49,715 nt of DNA, taken from positions 1 through 49,715 of the forward strand of contig JAHJIY010000068.1 of assembly GCA_018823175.1 (NCBI GenBank), written 5' to 3'. Of the stretch, positions 1 through 8,369 are shown piece after piece. The position numbers and the translations under genes are program-made. The first letter of the stretch is position 1. Each line of letters opens with the position of its first letter. The stretch comes from Pseudomonadota bacterium (lineage in GTDB: Bacteria; Desulfobacterota; Desulfobulbia; Desulfobulbales; JAHJIY01). Below the pieces are notes generated by a model. The model saw nothing but the letters and a program-made list of their open reading frames with translations. It made no database searches and was not told where the DNA came from.

Positions 1-260
1 ATTGCGCCCATGCGGGCATAATATTCACGAAAAATCAGCAAAATAGGTGTTGAAAGTCTTGGTCTGTCTGCTTGAGAGACCAAAATACGACAGGTTGACT
101 TTGTCAAACCTGTTGAACTGGTCATTTTGCAAGAGGCTCAAACAGTGAACCAATAATTACAATTAAACCAAATCAAGTGCTCCATCCAACTCGCGATACA
201 GGATCATCTCCGTTCCCTGTCGGCTGGTTAATTAAATCGTTGCACGGAGTCAGCAAAAAG
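1..260. other. Left-edge intergenic region with two hairpins
   Basis: No convincing gene is visible before 261. Two inverted repeats stand close together: TTGGTCT (59-65) with AGACCAA (77-83), and ACAGGTTGAC (90-99) with GTCAAACCTGT (103-113), the second needing one bulged base. They could be an operator, part of a longer repeat cut by the window edge, or the 3' end of an upstream transcript. An open frame running in from 177 has no good ribosome binding site and is treated as upstream extension of the HNH gene. Confidence 0.4.
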
Positions 261-623
261 ATGTCCCACAAGATCGGAAACGAAAAAGGAATGACGGAGG
301 AAGCCTTGCGCGACAAGGCCAAACGGGAACAATCCTATCGGGAACGGGCCCTCAAACTTTTCCCTTGGGTCTGCGGCATCTGCTGTCGGGAGTTTACCGG
401 CAAAAAGCTCAAGGACCTTACCGTCCACCACAAAGACCACGATCATGACAACAATCCGCCTGACGGCAGCAACTGGGAATTACTGTGTATCTACTGTCAC
501 GACAATATCCACTCCCGGACCATTGAAACCGGGCATGGCGGGGGCAGCGAAGAAAGCAGTCAAAGTGGCGCCACCCATCAGGCGTTTGGCGCCCTCGCCG
601 ACCTGTTAAAAAAACAGAAATAG
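261..623 (+). CDS. YajD-like HNH nuclease family protein
   Basis: A 120-residue protein with an HNH fold. It has CGICC and CIYCH cysteine pairs that probably hold a structural zinc, and an HHKDHDHDNNPPDG stretch followed by N-x-ELLCIYCHDNIH, which gives the His-Asn-His catalytic layout. Length and motif order match the small YajD family (about 115 residues in E. coli), whose cellular role is not established. The frame is open from 177, but ATG 261 has GGAG at 246-249 and family-like length, so it is preferred. The C-terminal tail is low in complexity (GGGSEESSQSG). DNA cleavage is inferred from the fold only. Confidence 0.8.
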   Translation: MSHKIGNEKGMTEEALRDKAKREQSYRERALKLFPWVCGICCREFTGKKLKDLTVHHKDHDHDNNPPDGSNWELLCIYCHDNIHSRTIETGHGGGSEESSQSGATHQAFGALADLLKKQK

Positions 624-747
624 CCGGCACGGGGTTGAGCAAATATTTTCTGATCTGTTGTTGTCCAGACTTGCTCCTATACCCATAAGCTTGGACAACC
701 ACAAGTAACTCAAACGACAAATCCGTGGTCCATATTTATCAAACCAT

Positions 748-1371
748 ATGAACAATCACCCAACCATCGTTCTTGATTTCGAGACAACCGGACTCTCGCC
801 ACAACAAGGTGACCGGGCGATTGAAATCGGCGCCGTCCTCATTGAAAACAACAGAGTGACCGCCCGCTTTCAGAGCCTGATGAACCCTGGCTTCAGGATC
901 AGCGCCTTTATCGAATCATACACCGGAATCAACAACGCCATGCTCGCAAAAGCGCCGCCCGGCGAAGAGGTGATCGCCAGGTTTGCGGAATTTATTGGTG
1001 ATCATCCTCTGGTCGCGCATAACGCCTCTTTTGACCGCAGATTTCTCGATTCCGAACTTGGGTTTATCGAAAAATCCATCAATAGCGAGATGGCTTGCTC
1101 GATGCTGACCGCACGAAGATTGTATCCGGAGGCGCCAAACCATAAGCTTGGAACCCTGGTCCGCTACTGTGAAATTGATAACGATGGCACATTTCACCGG
1201 GCACTTGCCGATGCGGAAATGACCGGGCAACTCTGGCTGGCGATGATTAATGAACTCAGGAATACTTTCGGAATCAACCAGGTGCCATTCGACCTGATGC
1301 AAAAATTATCCAGAATCACCAGGGCCAAGACTTCGGACTACCTTAAAAAAATTGCAAAAGAACAACGGTAG
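748..1371 (+). CDS. DEDDh 3'-5' exonuclease (DnaQ-like)
   Basis: A 207-residue protein of the DnaQ/DEDDh exonuclease superfamily. Exo I is LDFETTGLS near residues 10-18 (the Asp and Glu that bind metal), Exo II is HNASFDRRFL near residue 90, and Exo III is HRALADAEMT near residue 150, where the His and Asp complete the DEDDh set. All catalytic residues are present, so activity is expected. There is no polymerase or other domain, so it may be a stand-alone exonuclease or a polymerase III epsilon-like proofreading subunit. The roughly 40 C-terminal residues are unassigned. No strong Shine-Dalgarno precedes ATG 748. Confidence 0.85.
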   Translation: MNNHPTIVLDFETTGLSPQQGDRAIEIGAVLIENNRVTARFQSLMNPGFRISAFIESYTGINNAMLAKAPPGEEVIARFAEFIGDHPLVAHNASFDRRFLDSELGFIEKSINSEMACSMLTARRLYPEAPNHKLGTLVRYCEIDNDGTFHRALADAEMTGQLWLAMINELRNTFGINQVPFDLMQKLSRITRAKTSDYLKKIAKEQR

Positions 1372-1440
1372 GCATGATTCCTGAATCTGATAATCAACAA
1401 GTCACAAATTACCTTTTTTTAAAAAAAATCGGATACCACG

Positions 1441-1797
1441 ATGAAAAACAAAAATACCGGCTTAGTTTACTCGACCGAATCCGGCAGAATATGTCCCGCC
1501 TGCAATAATCAAACAGTTAAATGTGTTTGCCAAAAATTACAATCAGTCCCTAAAAGCGATGGCATTGTCAGATTAATACGGGAAACAAAAGGCCGAAAGG
1601 GAAAAGGCGTAACCTTGATCACCGGCCTGCCACTGGATCATGAGGGTCTGAAAAAAATTGCCACCTCCCTGAAACAAAAGTGCGGCAGTGGCGGCAGTTT
1701 AAAAAATGGCGTGATTGAAATTCAGGGCGACCACCGGGAAGTGCTGGAAAACGAATTAAGCAAACTGGGCTACAAAGTTAAACGGGCCGGTGGGTGA
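1441..1797 (+). CDS. yciH: SUI1/eIF1-like protein (YciH family)
   Basis: A 118-residue protein. The SUI1 fold occupies roughly residues 45-115 and includes the basic loop ETKGRKGKGVTLITGL that in eIF1/YciH approaches the ribosomal P site. The N terminus carries CPACNNQ and KCVCQ, a possible zinc-binding pair. E. coli YciH acts at translation initiation and has been described as a stress-related initiation inhibitor; that role is transferred from the family. The stop codon overlaps a possible GTG start (1794) of the next gene, so the two are probably co-transcribed. Confidence 0.88.
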   Translation: MKNKNTGLVYSTESGRICPACNNQTVKCVCQKLQSVPKSDGIVRLIRETKGRKGKGVTLITGLPLDHEGLKKIATSLKQKCGSGGSLKNGVIEIQGDHREVLENELSKLGYKVKRAGG

Positions 1798-1826
1798 TCA
1801 ATTACAATCAGATGGAAAGTAAAATT

Positions 1827-2498
1827 ATGGCTCATATTCATCGTCTGGTTCAACCCGGCCGATCAAAAGATCATGTCCTTTCGGAGTCGGGAGAACATCT
1901 CACCCCTCCTGCTGACTGGGCCTTTCTCCCCGCCGGGGATGCGGCAATAACCAGAAGGGTAAAAGCCAAAGGCGAGAGCTGGATCGTGCAGATCCGCAAA
2001 GGCAGAAGACTGATTTCAAAGGGAATCTGGGCTAAAGAGGCGGACATTTTGTCCGCAAAGTTTGAGACCGAAGACAAAAGATCAACCCCTGAATATGACC
2101 GGAAACGAAAGAATGATCTGGCCAGACGCGAGGCCAGACAGGAAGCATATGTCGGGGAGTTTTGCGCTGCAGTCATCAGCTTTCTCAATTTCCATCCGAG
2201 ATATCAGAACGAGGCGAAACTTCTTGCCATAAAGATTACCGCCCACGCCACCCCGGTCGGAAGCGGCACAGTGGCCAGAACCAAACTGCTTCCCATTGCC
2301 AGACGCGCCGAGGCCGCAGTAATCGCCTGGATGCGCCACCAGACTACGGCCTACGAGAAAATGAGTATCGCGCCCATAAAAGGAAGAAGAAGAGAGATCC
2401 GCCGACAGCTCGCCGTAAAATCCGTTGCTTTGCTACACGCCTATCGTCAAGGGCAAGAAATTGCCGAAAACTGTCCTTTGAAAAAAAGCCTGGCCTGA
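1827..2498 (+). CDS. DUF2293 domain protein
   Basis: I recognise the DUF2293 family. The N-terminal half has AITRRVKAKGESWIV and GIWA motifs, followed by a basic helical stretch. The C-terminal domain (about residues 115-215) has FHPRY, IKITAHATPVGSG, AVIAWMRHQTTAYEKM and RREIRRQLA. The function of the family is unknown; the many Arg/Lys residues would suit nucleic-acid contact, but that is inference. ATG 1827 is chosen because GGAAAG (1814-1819) sits seven bases upstream. A GTG at 1794 overlapping the yciH stop would add 11 residues by translational coupling and cannot be excluded. Confidence 0.7.
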   Translation: MAHIHRLVQPGRSKDHVLSESGEHLTPPADWAFLPAGDAAITRRVKAKGESWIVQIRKGRRLISKGIWAKEADILSAKFETEDKRSTPEYDRKRKNDLARREARQEAYVGEFCAAVISFLNFHPRYQNEAKLLAIKITAHATPVGSGTVARTKLLPIARRAEAAVIAWMRHQTTAYEKMSIAPIKGRRREIRRQLAVKSVALLHAYRQGQEIAENCPLKKSLA

Positions 2499-2563
2499 AA
2501 TCTTCCCACCCCATCTTCTCCCCTGTTTCGAAAAGTAAGAAGACCATGCGCAAGTCTTTATCC

Positions 2564-2593
2564 TTGCGAAAATCAATCTATTCTCTCTATATT
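2564..2593 (+). promoter_or_regulatory. Possible sigma-70 promoter for the flavoprotein gene
   Basis: TTGCGA (2564-2569) and TATATT (2588-2593) are separated by 18 bases, about 40 bases before the TTG start of the next gene. This is a weak -35 with a fair -10, supported only by position. Confidence 0.3.
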
Positions 2594-2635
2594 TACAAAT
2601 GCAGTAATTAAAAAAAATGAAATAGGAGCCTTCGG

Positions 2636-4213
2636 TTGGATCTCATAATCAATAATTTACACATTCCCCTTGAAAAAGATGGGCTGGCTCAATATCTAAT
2701 CGCCTGTGGGCATAAGCTGGAGATTGACCAAGGGGAAATATCCATCGTAAAAATTATCAGCAAATCACTTGATGCGAGCAATACGGCACAATTCTTTTAC
2801 AAGATCTCACTCGTGGTCTCTGTTGATGATGACTTCAAAAACAAACTAAAATTCCCAAGATACACCGCGCCAACCGAACCCAAAAAAAAAGCAGTGACCA
2901 ACCAGGAACGTCCGATAATTGTCGGTTTCGGTCCGGCCGGCATGTTTGCCGCCCTTGAACTTATTGATTACGGGCTGAAACCACTAATCTTTGAACGGGG
3001 CAAAAAAATTAATGAACGCTCCGTTGATGTCCAGAGATTCATCAAGGAAAGGCAGCTCAACCCCGAGTCCAATATCCAGTTCGGAGAAGGAGGCGCCGGT
3101 TCATACTCGGACGGCAAACTCTTTTCCCGAAGAAATAATAATACCAGCTATGTAAATCGGGTCCTCAAGACCTTTGTTAAATTCGGGGCACCACCAGAAA
3201 TTGAATACATCAGCAAACCTCATCTGGGAACTGATGTGTTGTGCAAAATTGTTCGCAATATCAGAGAACATATTCTGGAGCGGGGCGGCGAGATCTTTTA
3301 TCGCTCGAAAATGACCGACCTCCTGATCTCGAAAGGACAGGCCAAAGGGATTATGATCAATGGTGAGCAAGAATATCTTTCTACCGCCATCTATGTCGCT
3401 CTGGGCCATTCCGCCCGTGATACCTTTAAGATGCTTGAACAAAAAGGGGTCGCACTTGAACAGAGGCAGATTTCGGTCGGAGTGAGAATCGAGCATCCGG
3501 TTGAGACCATTAATCTAATGAGATATGGCGCAAAATATCACGATTTTCCCGGTTTGGGGGCGGCGACCTACTCCTTGAATCATACCAATCGAGAAATCAA
3601 ACGGGGGGTTTATACCTTCTGCATGTGTCCAGGAGGCGAAGTGATTAATGCTTCATCAGAGCAAGGCATGCTGGTTTTAAACGGCATGAGCTACTCACAC
3701 CGGTCATCACCGTTTTCAAATGCGGCGCTCGCCGTAACCTGTCACGCCGAAGATTATCATTCAACCAGTCCCCTGGCCGGCCTTGAGTTCCAAAAGGAGA
3801 TTGAACGCAAGGCCTTTAAAGCGGGCGGCGGAAACTGGGCCGTCCCCGCCCAGAATCTGCTCGATTTTCTGGGCGAGAATAATTCAGCCGGCTTACATGA
3901 AAACTCGTACAAGATGGGCGCGGTTCCAGCTGATCTGAAAGAAATATTTCCGGACTTTGTGGTCAATGAATTAATCGCCGCCTTCAGCAAATGGAAAGAA
4001 GAAGTACCATTATTTATCACAGATCAGGCGATCCTGTTCGGGGCGGAAACCAGAACTTCCTCGCCGGTCAGGATTAAACGCGATGAAAAATTTGAATCAA
4101 TAAACACCAGAAATCTATTCCCGATCGGCGAGGGATCCGGCTACACCGGCGGGATAACAAGCTCTGCCGCCGATGCGATAAAGGCGGTCGAAATACAGGT
4201 AACACAAGATTAA
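2636..4213 (+). CDS. FAD-dependent dehydrogenase, COG2509 type
   Basis: A 525-residue flavoprotein. After an N-terminal alpha/beta domain of about 95 residues it has the dinucleotide-binding motif VGFGPAGMFAALEL (about residues 100-113) followed by FERG, an arrangement typical of FAD-binding oxidoreductases. Later motifs include GEGGAGSYSDGKL, ALGHSARDTF, GVYTFCMCPGG and a C-terminal GEGSGYTGGITSSAADA that closes the FAD site. The family is annotated as uncharacterised FAD-dependent dehydrogenases, sometimes likened to geranylgeranyl reductases, and the substrate is unknown. The start is TTG 2636, supported by AGGAG at 2624-2628. The gene appears to be its own transcription unit. Confidence 0.85.
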   Translation: MDLIINNLHIPLEKDGLAQYLIACGHKLEIDQGEISIVKIISKSLDASNTAQFFYKISLVVSVDDDFKNKLKFPRYTAPTEPKKKAVTNQERPIIVGFGPAGMFAALELIDYGLKPLIFERGKKINERSVDVQRFIKERQLNPESNIQFGEGGAGSYSDGKLFSRRNNNTSYVNRVLKTFVKFGAPPEIEYISKPHLGTDVLCKIVRNIREHILERGGEIFYRSKMTDLLISKGQAKGIMINGEQEYLSTAIYVALGHSARDTFKMLEQKGVALEQRQISVGVRIEHPVETINLMRYGAKYHDFPGLGAATYSLNHTNREIKRGVYTFCMCPGGEVINASSEQGMLVLNGMSYSHRSSPFSNAALAVTCHAEDYHSTSPLAGLEFQKEIERKAFKAGGGNWAVPAQNLLDFLGENNSAGLHENSYKMGAVPADLKEIFPDFVVNELIAAFSKWKEEVPLFITDQAILFGAETRTSSPVRIKRDEKFESINTRNLFPIGEGSGYTGGITSSAADAIKAVEIQVTQD

Positions 4214-4381
4214 TCTGTGGAACAGTGACAAACTGACATTCTGTGTTCGATATTGTATTTTTTTATTGATGACCATTCATTCTTTACCGATCGGGCATCT
4301 TCCCGGCTAGATATTACTAGAAATCGACCAATAAAATAGTTTCTCAATTCCATAGTTGATCAGTGAGAATTCGCATTCGAT

Positions 4382-4410
4382 TTGCATTTAATGCCAATTT
4401 CCACTATAAA
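4382..4410 (+). promoter_or_regulatory. Sigma-70-type promoter for the exported Sm-like gene
   Basis: TTGCAT (4382-4387) and TATAAA (4405-4410) are separated by exactly 17 bases. Transcription would begin near 4417 and leave a leader of about 155 bases before ATG 4573. This is one of the best promoter matches in the window. Confidence 0.55.
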
Positions 4411-4416
4411 AACCAG

Positions 4417-4560
4417 AGATGATTTAAGCCCCCCGCCGCAAAAAACTACAGGAAACAAGCTGCGAAGCAGATGTCTCCCTAACGGAGTAATTAAACAGAA
4501 CATGGGGTAACGGTGAGCTTGGCAGATGCACTAGAAACTAACATTGCTCAAAAACTATAA
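4417..4560 (+). ncRNA. Candidate structured 5' leader
   Basis: The leader predicted from the promoter at 4382-4410 contains two short hairpins, CTGC-gaa-GCAG and CTCC-ctaac-GGAG. A C-rich stretch (CCCCCC, near 4430) can pair with the GGGG of GGGGTAACGG (near 4505) to close the whole segment. Unpaired A-rich joints lie between them. This outline resembles a cis-regulatory RNA, but it does not match the GEMM/c-di-GMP, cobalamin, TPP, SAM or preQ1 consensus patterns I can recall. The structure is drawn by eye with no energy calculation. Confidence 0.35.
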
Positions 4561-4572
4561 AGGAGAAAAATT

Positions 4573-4914
4573 ATGAGAAAATCATTCCTATCTAAAGCTG
4601 TAGTCGTGGCCCTGATCCTGATCGGCGGCTTACTCTTCGCTCCAAACAAGGATGCCCAGGCTGGCGCCAAAGTGGTCAACATCGAGGGGATGGACCTGAC
4701 ACTGAAAAAAAATTGGGTCAACAACATCAGAGGGTGCATGGACAAAAACATCACGGTTTACCTCTCTTCAGGACATACCATCTCCGGCAAAGTAAAGGCG
4801 GTCGACAACAGCTTTCTGCTTCTTAAGGATATTCCGCAGGAAGAATTCATGGACATCCTGATCGATGTTAATACTGTCGTTGGAGTCAAGACCCAAATCA
4901 GAAAGTATGAATAA
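4573..4914 (+). CDS. Small exported protein with a possible Sm/Hfq-like fold
   Basis: A 113-residue protein starting with a clear signal peptide: MRK, a hydrophobic core of VVVALILIGGLLFA, and a likely cleavage after AQA (about residue 31). The mature part includes NNIRGCMDKNITVYL, SSGHTISGKVKAVDNSFLLLKDI and VNTVVGVKTQI. Its spacing (a helix, then strands with GxxxSGxVxxVDxxxLxL) looks like an Sm/LSm-type small beta barrel. That resemblance is my inference; the function is unknown. A single cysteine lies in the mature part. AAGGAG (4559-4564) sets the start, and the gene stands alone behind a strong promoter and a long leader. Confidence 0.7.
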   Translation: MRKSFLSKAVVVALILIGGLLFAPNKDAQAGAKVVNIEGMDLTLKKNWVNNIRGCMDKNITVYLSSGHTISGKVKAVDNSFLLLKDIPQEEFMDILIDVNTVVGVKTQIRKYE

Positions 4915-4990
4915 AGTTAGAAACAAAGAATCACTATCCCTCCACAAAAAAAATGCCCCAAAAGAATTACCCTTTGTGGCAAATATAAAA

Positions 4991-5024
4991 AAAGGGGCCG
5001 ACCAAAAAATTGGTCAGCCCCTTT
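4991..5024. terminator. Bidirectional intrinsic terminator between the Sm-like gene and csp
   Basis: AAAGGGGC...GACCA pairs with TGGTC...GCCCCTTT around an AAAAAA-rich loop. An A-run lies on the left (T-run on the minus strand) and CTTTCTTG on the right. It lies downstream of the plus-strand gene ending at 4914 and of csp, which reads leftward and ends at 5106. Confidence 0.75.
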
Positions 5025-5036
5025 CTTGAAAACCGG

Positions 5037-5095
5037 TTTATACCACAAGGGCATAAGTTTCGTTTGAGCCGACTAGCGGCTCAACTCAGCTTTAT
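5037..5095. repeat. Dispersed 59-bp repeat, copy 1
   Basis: A 59-bp unit bounded by TTTAT at both ends, with the core TTTCGTTTGAGCCGACTAG followed by CGGCTCAACTCAGC. GAGCCG and CGGCTC form a 6-bp stem over ACTAG. A second copy at 27325-27383 differs at 4 positions, and the 19-bp core recurs at 49562-49580. This copy begins 10 bases past the csp stop, so it would lie in the csp 3' UTR. Confidence 0.75.
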
Positions 5096-5105
5096 TTAAC
5101 CGATT

Positions 5106-5306
5106 TTACTGCTGTTTAACATTCTCAGCAGCCGGGCCTTTCGGACCATCGACAACGTCGAAGGTCACGCGAGCACCTTCAGCCAGAGTTTTAAAACCCT
5201 CAGCCTTGATTGCAGTGTGGTGTACGAAAACGTCATTGCCCCCATCCTGCTCGATGAAGCCAAAACCTTTAGAATCATTAAACCATTTTACTGTTCCTTC
5301 TGCCAT
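5106..5306 (-). CDS. csp: Cold-shock protein (CspA family)
   Basis: A 66-residue single-domain cold-shock protein with RNP1-like KGFGFIEQ (about residues 13-20) and RNP2-like DVFVHHTAI (about 25-33), the two nucleic-acid binding motifs of the five-stranded barrel. Family members bind single-stranded RNA/DNA and melt mRNA structure; some are not cold-inducible. The start has AGGAG seven bases upstream on the minus strand. The upstream leader region holds a terminator-like hairpin at 5408-5441, which could form part of regulation. Confidence 0.95.
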   Translation of the reverse strand: MAEGTVKWFNDSKGFGFIEQDGGNDVFVHHTAIKAEGFKTLAEGARVTFDVVDGPKGPAAENVKQQ

Positions 5307-5407
5307 TTTACTACTCCTGAAATACGCGGTCCCGAAGGACCAGCTTAATAATGTTCCCGAATCATAAAGGTATGACCCGGCTGGCAGCCTGTTTGTTCAA
5401 ACAAAAA

Positions 5408-5441
5408 AACCGCATTTACCCTTCCTAGGGTATGTGCGGTT
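5408..5441. terminator. Strong hairpin with T-runs on both sides, upstream of csp
   Basis: AACCGCA (5408-5414) pairs with TGCGGTT (5435-5441), and ACCC (5418-5421) with GGGT (5428-5431). Read on the minus strand it is followed by TTTTTTTG, the form of a classic intrinsic terminator; on the plus strand by AGTTTTTTC. No gene ends here in either direction. It is therefore either a leader attenuator of csp or the terminator of a small RNA. Confidence 0.6.
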
Positions 5442-5509
5442 AGTTTTTTCGTATTAATAAACTACAAACATACTGCACTTAAAGAGAAACAATAACACTT
5501 TGTATTGCA

Positions 5510-5545
5510 CAAAGCAAGTTTCTTTTATTAAAGAAACTCGCTTTG
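5510..5545. other. Long near-perfect hairpin
   Basis: CAAAGC (5510-5515) pairs with GCTTTG (5540-5545), and AGTTTCTTT (5517-5525) with AAAGAAACT (5530-5538), over a 4-base loop with a single mismatch. It sits upstream of the promoter of the small gene at 5611 and, on the minus strand, upstream of the terminator-like hairpin at 5408-5441. Confidence 0.6.
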
Positions 5546-5583
5546 TAACTTTAAAGTTATTACAATCATGCAGATCATTTTTT

Positions 5584-5589
5584 TATAAT
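5584..5589 (+). promoter_or_regulatory. Possible -10 element (TATAAT) for the small gene at 5611
   Basis: A perfect TATAAT lies 22 bases before GTG 5611, which would put transcription start near 5596 and leave room for GGAGG at 5600-5604. No good -35 is visible, so an activator may be needed. Confidence 0.35.
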
Positions 5590-5610
5590 ACATTTTCCCG
5601 GAGGAAAACT

Positions 5611-5808
5611 GTGGAATTCAACTCATTTGACCAGGCACTAAAGATATGCATGACCTCGGAAGAAGAAAGCCCGGAACAAAACGCCGCATTAAAATACTGT
5701 ATCGAAAACGCTCCCCCCAATCTGCGTAAAATACTGACAGAACGTTTCCAGCAAGCACACGAGAATAATTGCGGTTGCGGGTGCCACAACCAACAGGATA
5801 CTTTATAA
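5611..5808 (+). CDS. Small acidic protein with a CGCGCH tail
   Basis: I do not recognise this 65-residue protein. The start is GTG 5611 because GGAGG (5600-5604) is ideally spaced; the frame is open further upstream, but that part reads like non-coding sequence. The body is helical and acidic (SFDQALKICMTSEEESPEQ, APPNLRKILTERFQQ). The last dozen residues hold NNCGCGCHNQ, a compact Cys/His cluster that could bind a metal ion; this is inference. It is separated from the methyltransferase downstream by about 120 bases. Confidence 0.6.
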   Translation: MEFNSFDQALKICMTSEEESPEQNAALKYCIENAPPNLRKILTERFQQAHENNCGCGCHNQQDTL

Positions 5809-5929
5809 GGTTTTAAACTAATCTAAAAACACCTCTTCTCTAAAATCGCTAGGTGCATTCTCATAAGAATACTCGTGCACGCCCATTCTTTACACTGTCG
5901 AATAACTACGGCAGGATTATCATATTATA

Positions 5930-6613
5930 ATGACACAGCCTAATATCTCCAGGAATCCTTGCCCCTTATGCCATACTCTGGGGGCAAATGTCTTGCACCG
6001 AGACCCGCAGCGTTCCTATCTCGTTTGCCGAGTATGTAACCTGGTCTTTGTCCCATCTGAGTATTTATTATCACCGGAAAAAGAAAAAGCAGAATATGAC
6101 TTGCACCGCAACGATCCGGATGACCAGGAATATCGCCAATTCCTTAATCGCCTTTTTTCTCCCATGCTCAAACAGCTGAACCCGGGCAGTCATGGTCTTG
6201 ATTTCGGCTCCGGGCCAGGCCCTACCTTATCTATAATGTTTGAGGAGGCCGGTCACAAGATGACAGTTTACGACCATTTCTACGCAAACGACCCCGCCGC
6301 CCTGGATGAAAATTACGATTTCATTACCGCCACCGAAGTTGTCGAACATCTCCATGAACCACGAAAAGAGCTGGATTACTTATGGACACATCTGAACCCT
6401 GGCGGCCGATTCGGGATCATGACCAAACTGGTCCTCGGCCCGGAAGAGTTTAAAAAATGGCATTATAAAAATGACCTCACCCATGTCTGCTTTTTTTCAG
6501 AATCAACTTTTAAATGGCTGGCCAATCTATGGCGGGCAAAACTCACCTTCCTCGGCACCGATGTAATTATTTTTAATAAAAGCAATCCGGCTCCTGATCC
6601 GAAACCACGATGA
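5930..6613 (+). CDS. SAM-dependent methyltransferase with N-terminal zinc ribbon
   Basis: A 227-residue protein. CPLCH (residues 8-12) and CRVC (about 34-37) form a CxxC...CxxC zinc ribbon, followed by a class I methyltransferase domain with motif I LDFGSGPGPTLS (about residue 90) and ITATEVVEHLHEP (about 125), as in the Methyltransf_23 group. Such ribbon-methyltransferase fusions often act on sugars or small metabolites, but the substrate cannot be read from this sequence. The neighbours do not help. Start ATG 5930 has only a weak upstream AGGA. Confidence 0.75.
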   Translation: MTQPNISRNPCPLCHTLGANVLHRDPQRSYLVCRVCNLVFVPSEYLLSPEKEKAEYDLHRNDPDDQEYRQFLNRLFSPMLKQLNPGSHGLDFGSGPGPTLSIMFEEAGHKMTVYDHFYANDPAALDENYDFITATEVVEHLHEPRKELDYLWTHLNPGGRFGIMTKLVLGPEEFKKWHYKNDLTHVCFFSESTFKWLANLWRAKLTFLGTDVIIFNKSNPAPDPKPR

Positions 6614-6848
6614 CTTGGACGATGCCCCCTGCAAACTCCCCCTCATACTTTTAAAGATCAAAAAAAACTGCAGGATCCAGGCGGCAGTTGCATGCAAAAA
6701 GACATGCAACCCATGATTTTCCTGAGAAGTCCCCCTGTCACCTCCCGGATATTCAAAAATAATTACCTCAAGAGTTTACGTGACCGTTCTATTCGGTTAA
6801 ATTGGCCAGTTCAATTTGTAATCATACCTTGCAACAGGAGGCATATAG

Positions 6849-8330
<1,482 letters not shown>

Positions 8331-8369
8331 AGTCGACACATTTTAAAAGCAGCAAAAAAGTCAATAATC

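Noticed and set aside
4417..4560. c-di-GMP (GEMM-I) riboswitch upstream of the exported small protein
   Set aside because: GGGGTAACGG looks like the 3' part of GEMM, but the conserved GCAAAC and GACGCAAAGCC parts and the GNRA loop are missing.
5500..5610. N-terminal extension of the CGCGCH protein from 5500
   Set aside because: It covers a 15-bp hairpin and a TATAAT, and GTG 5611 has an ideal ribosome site.
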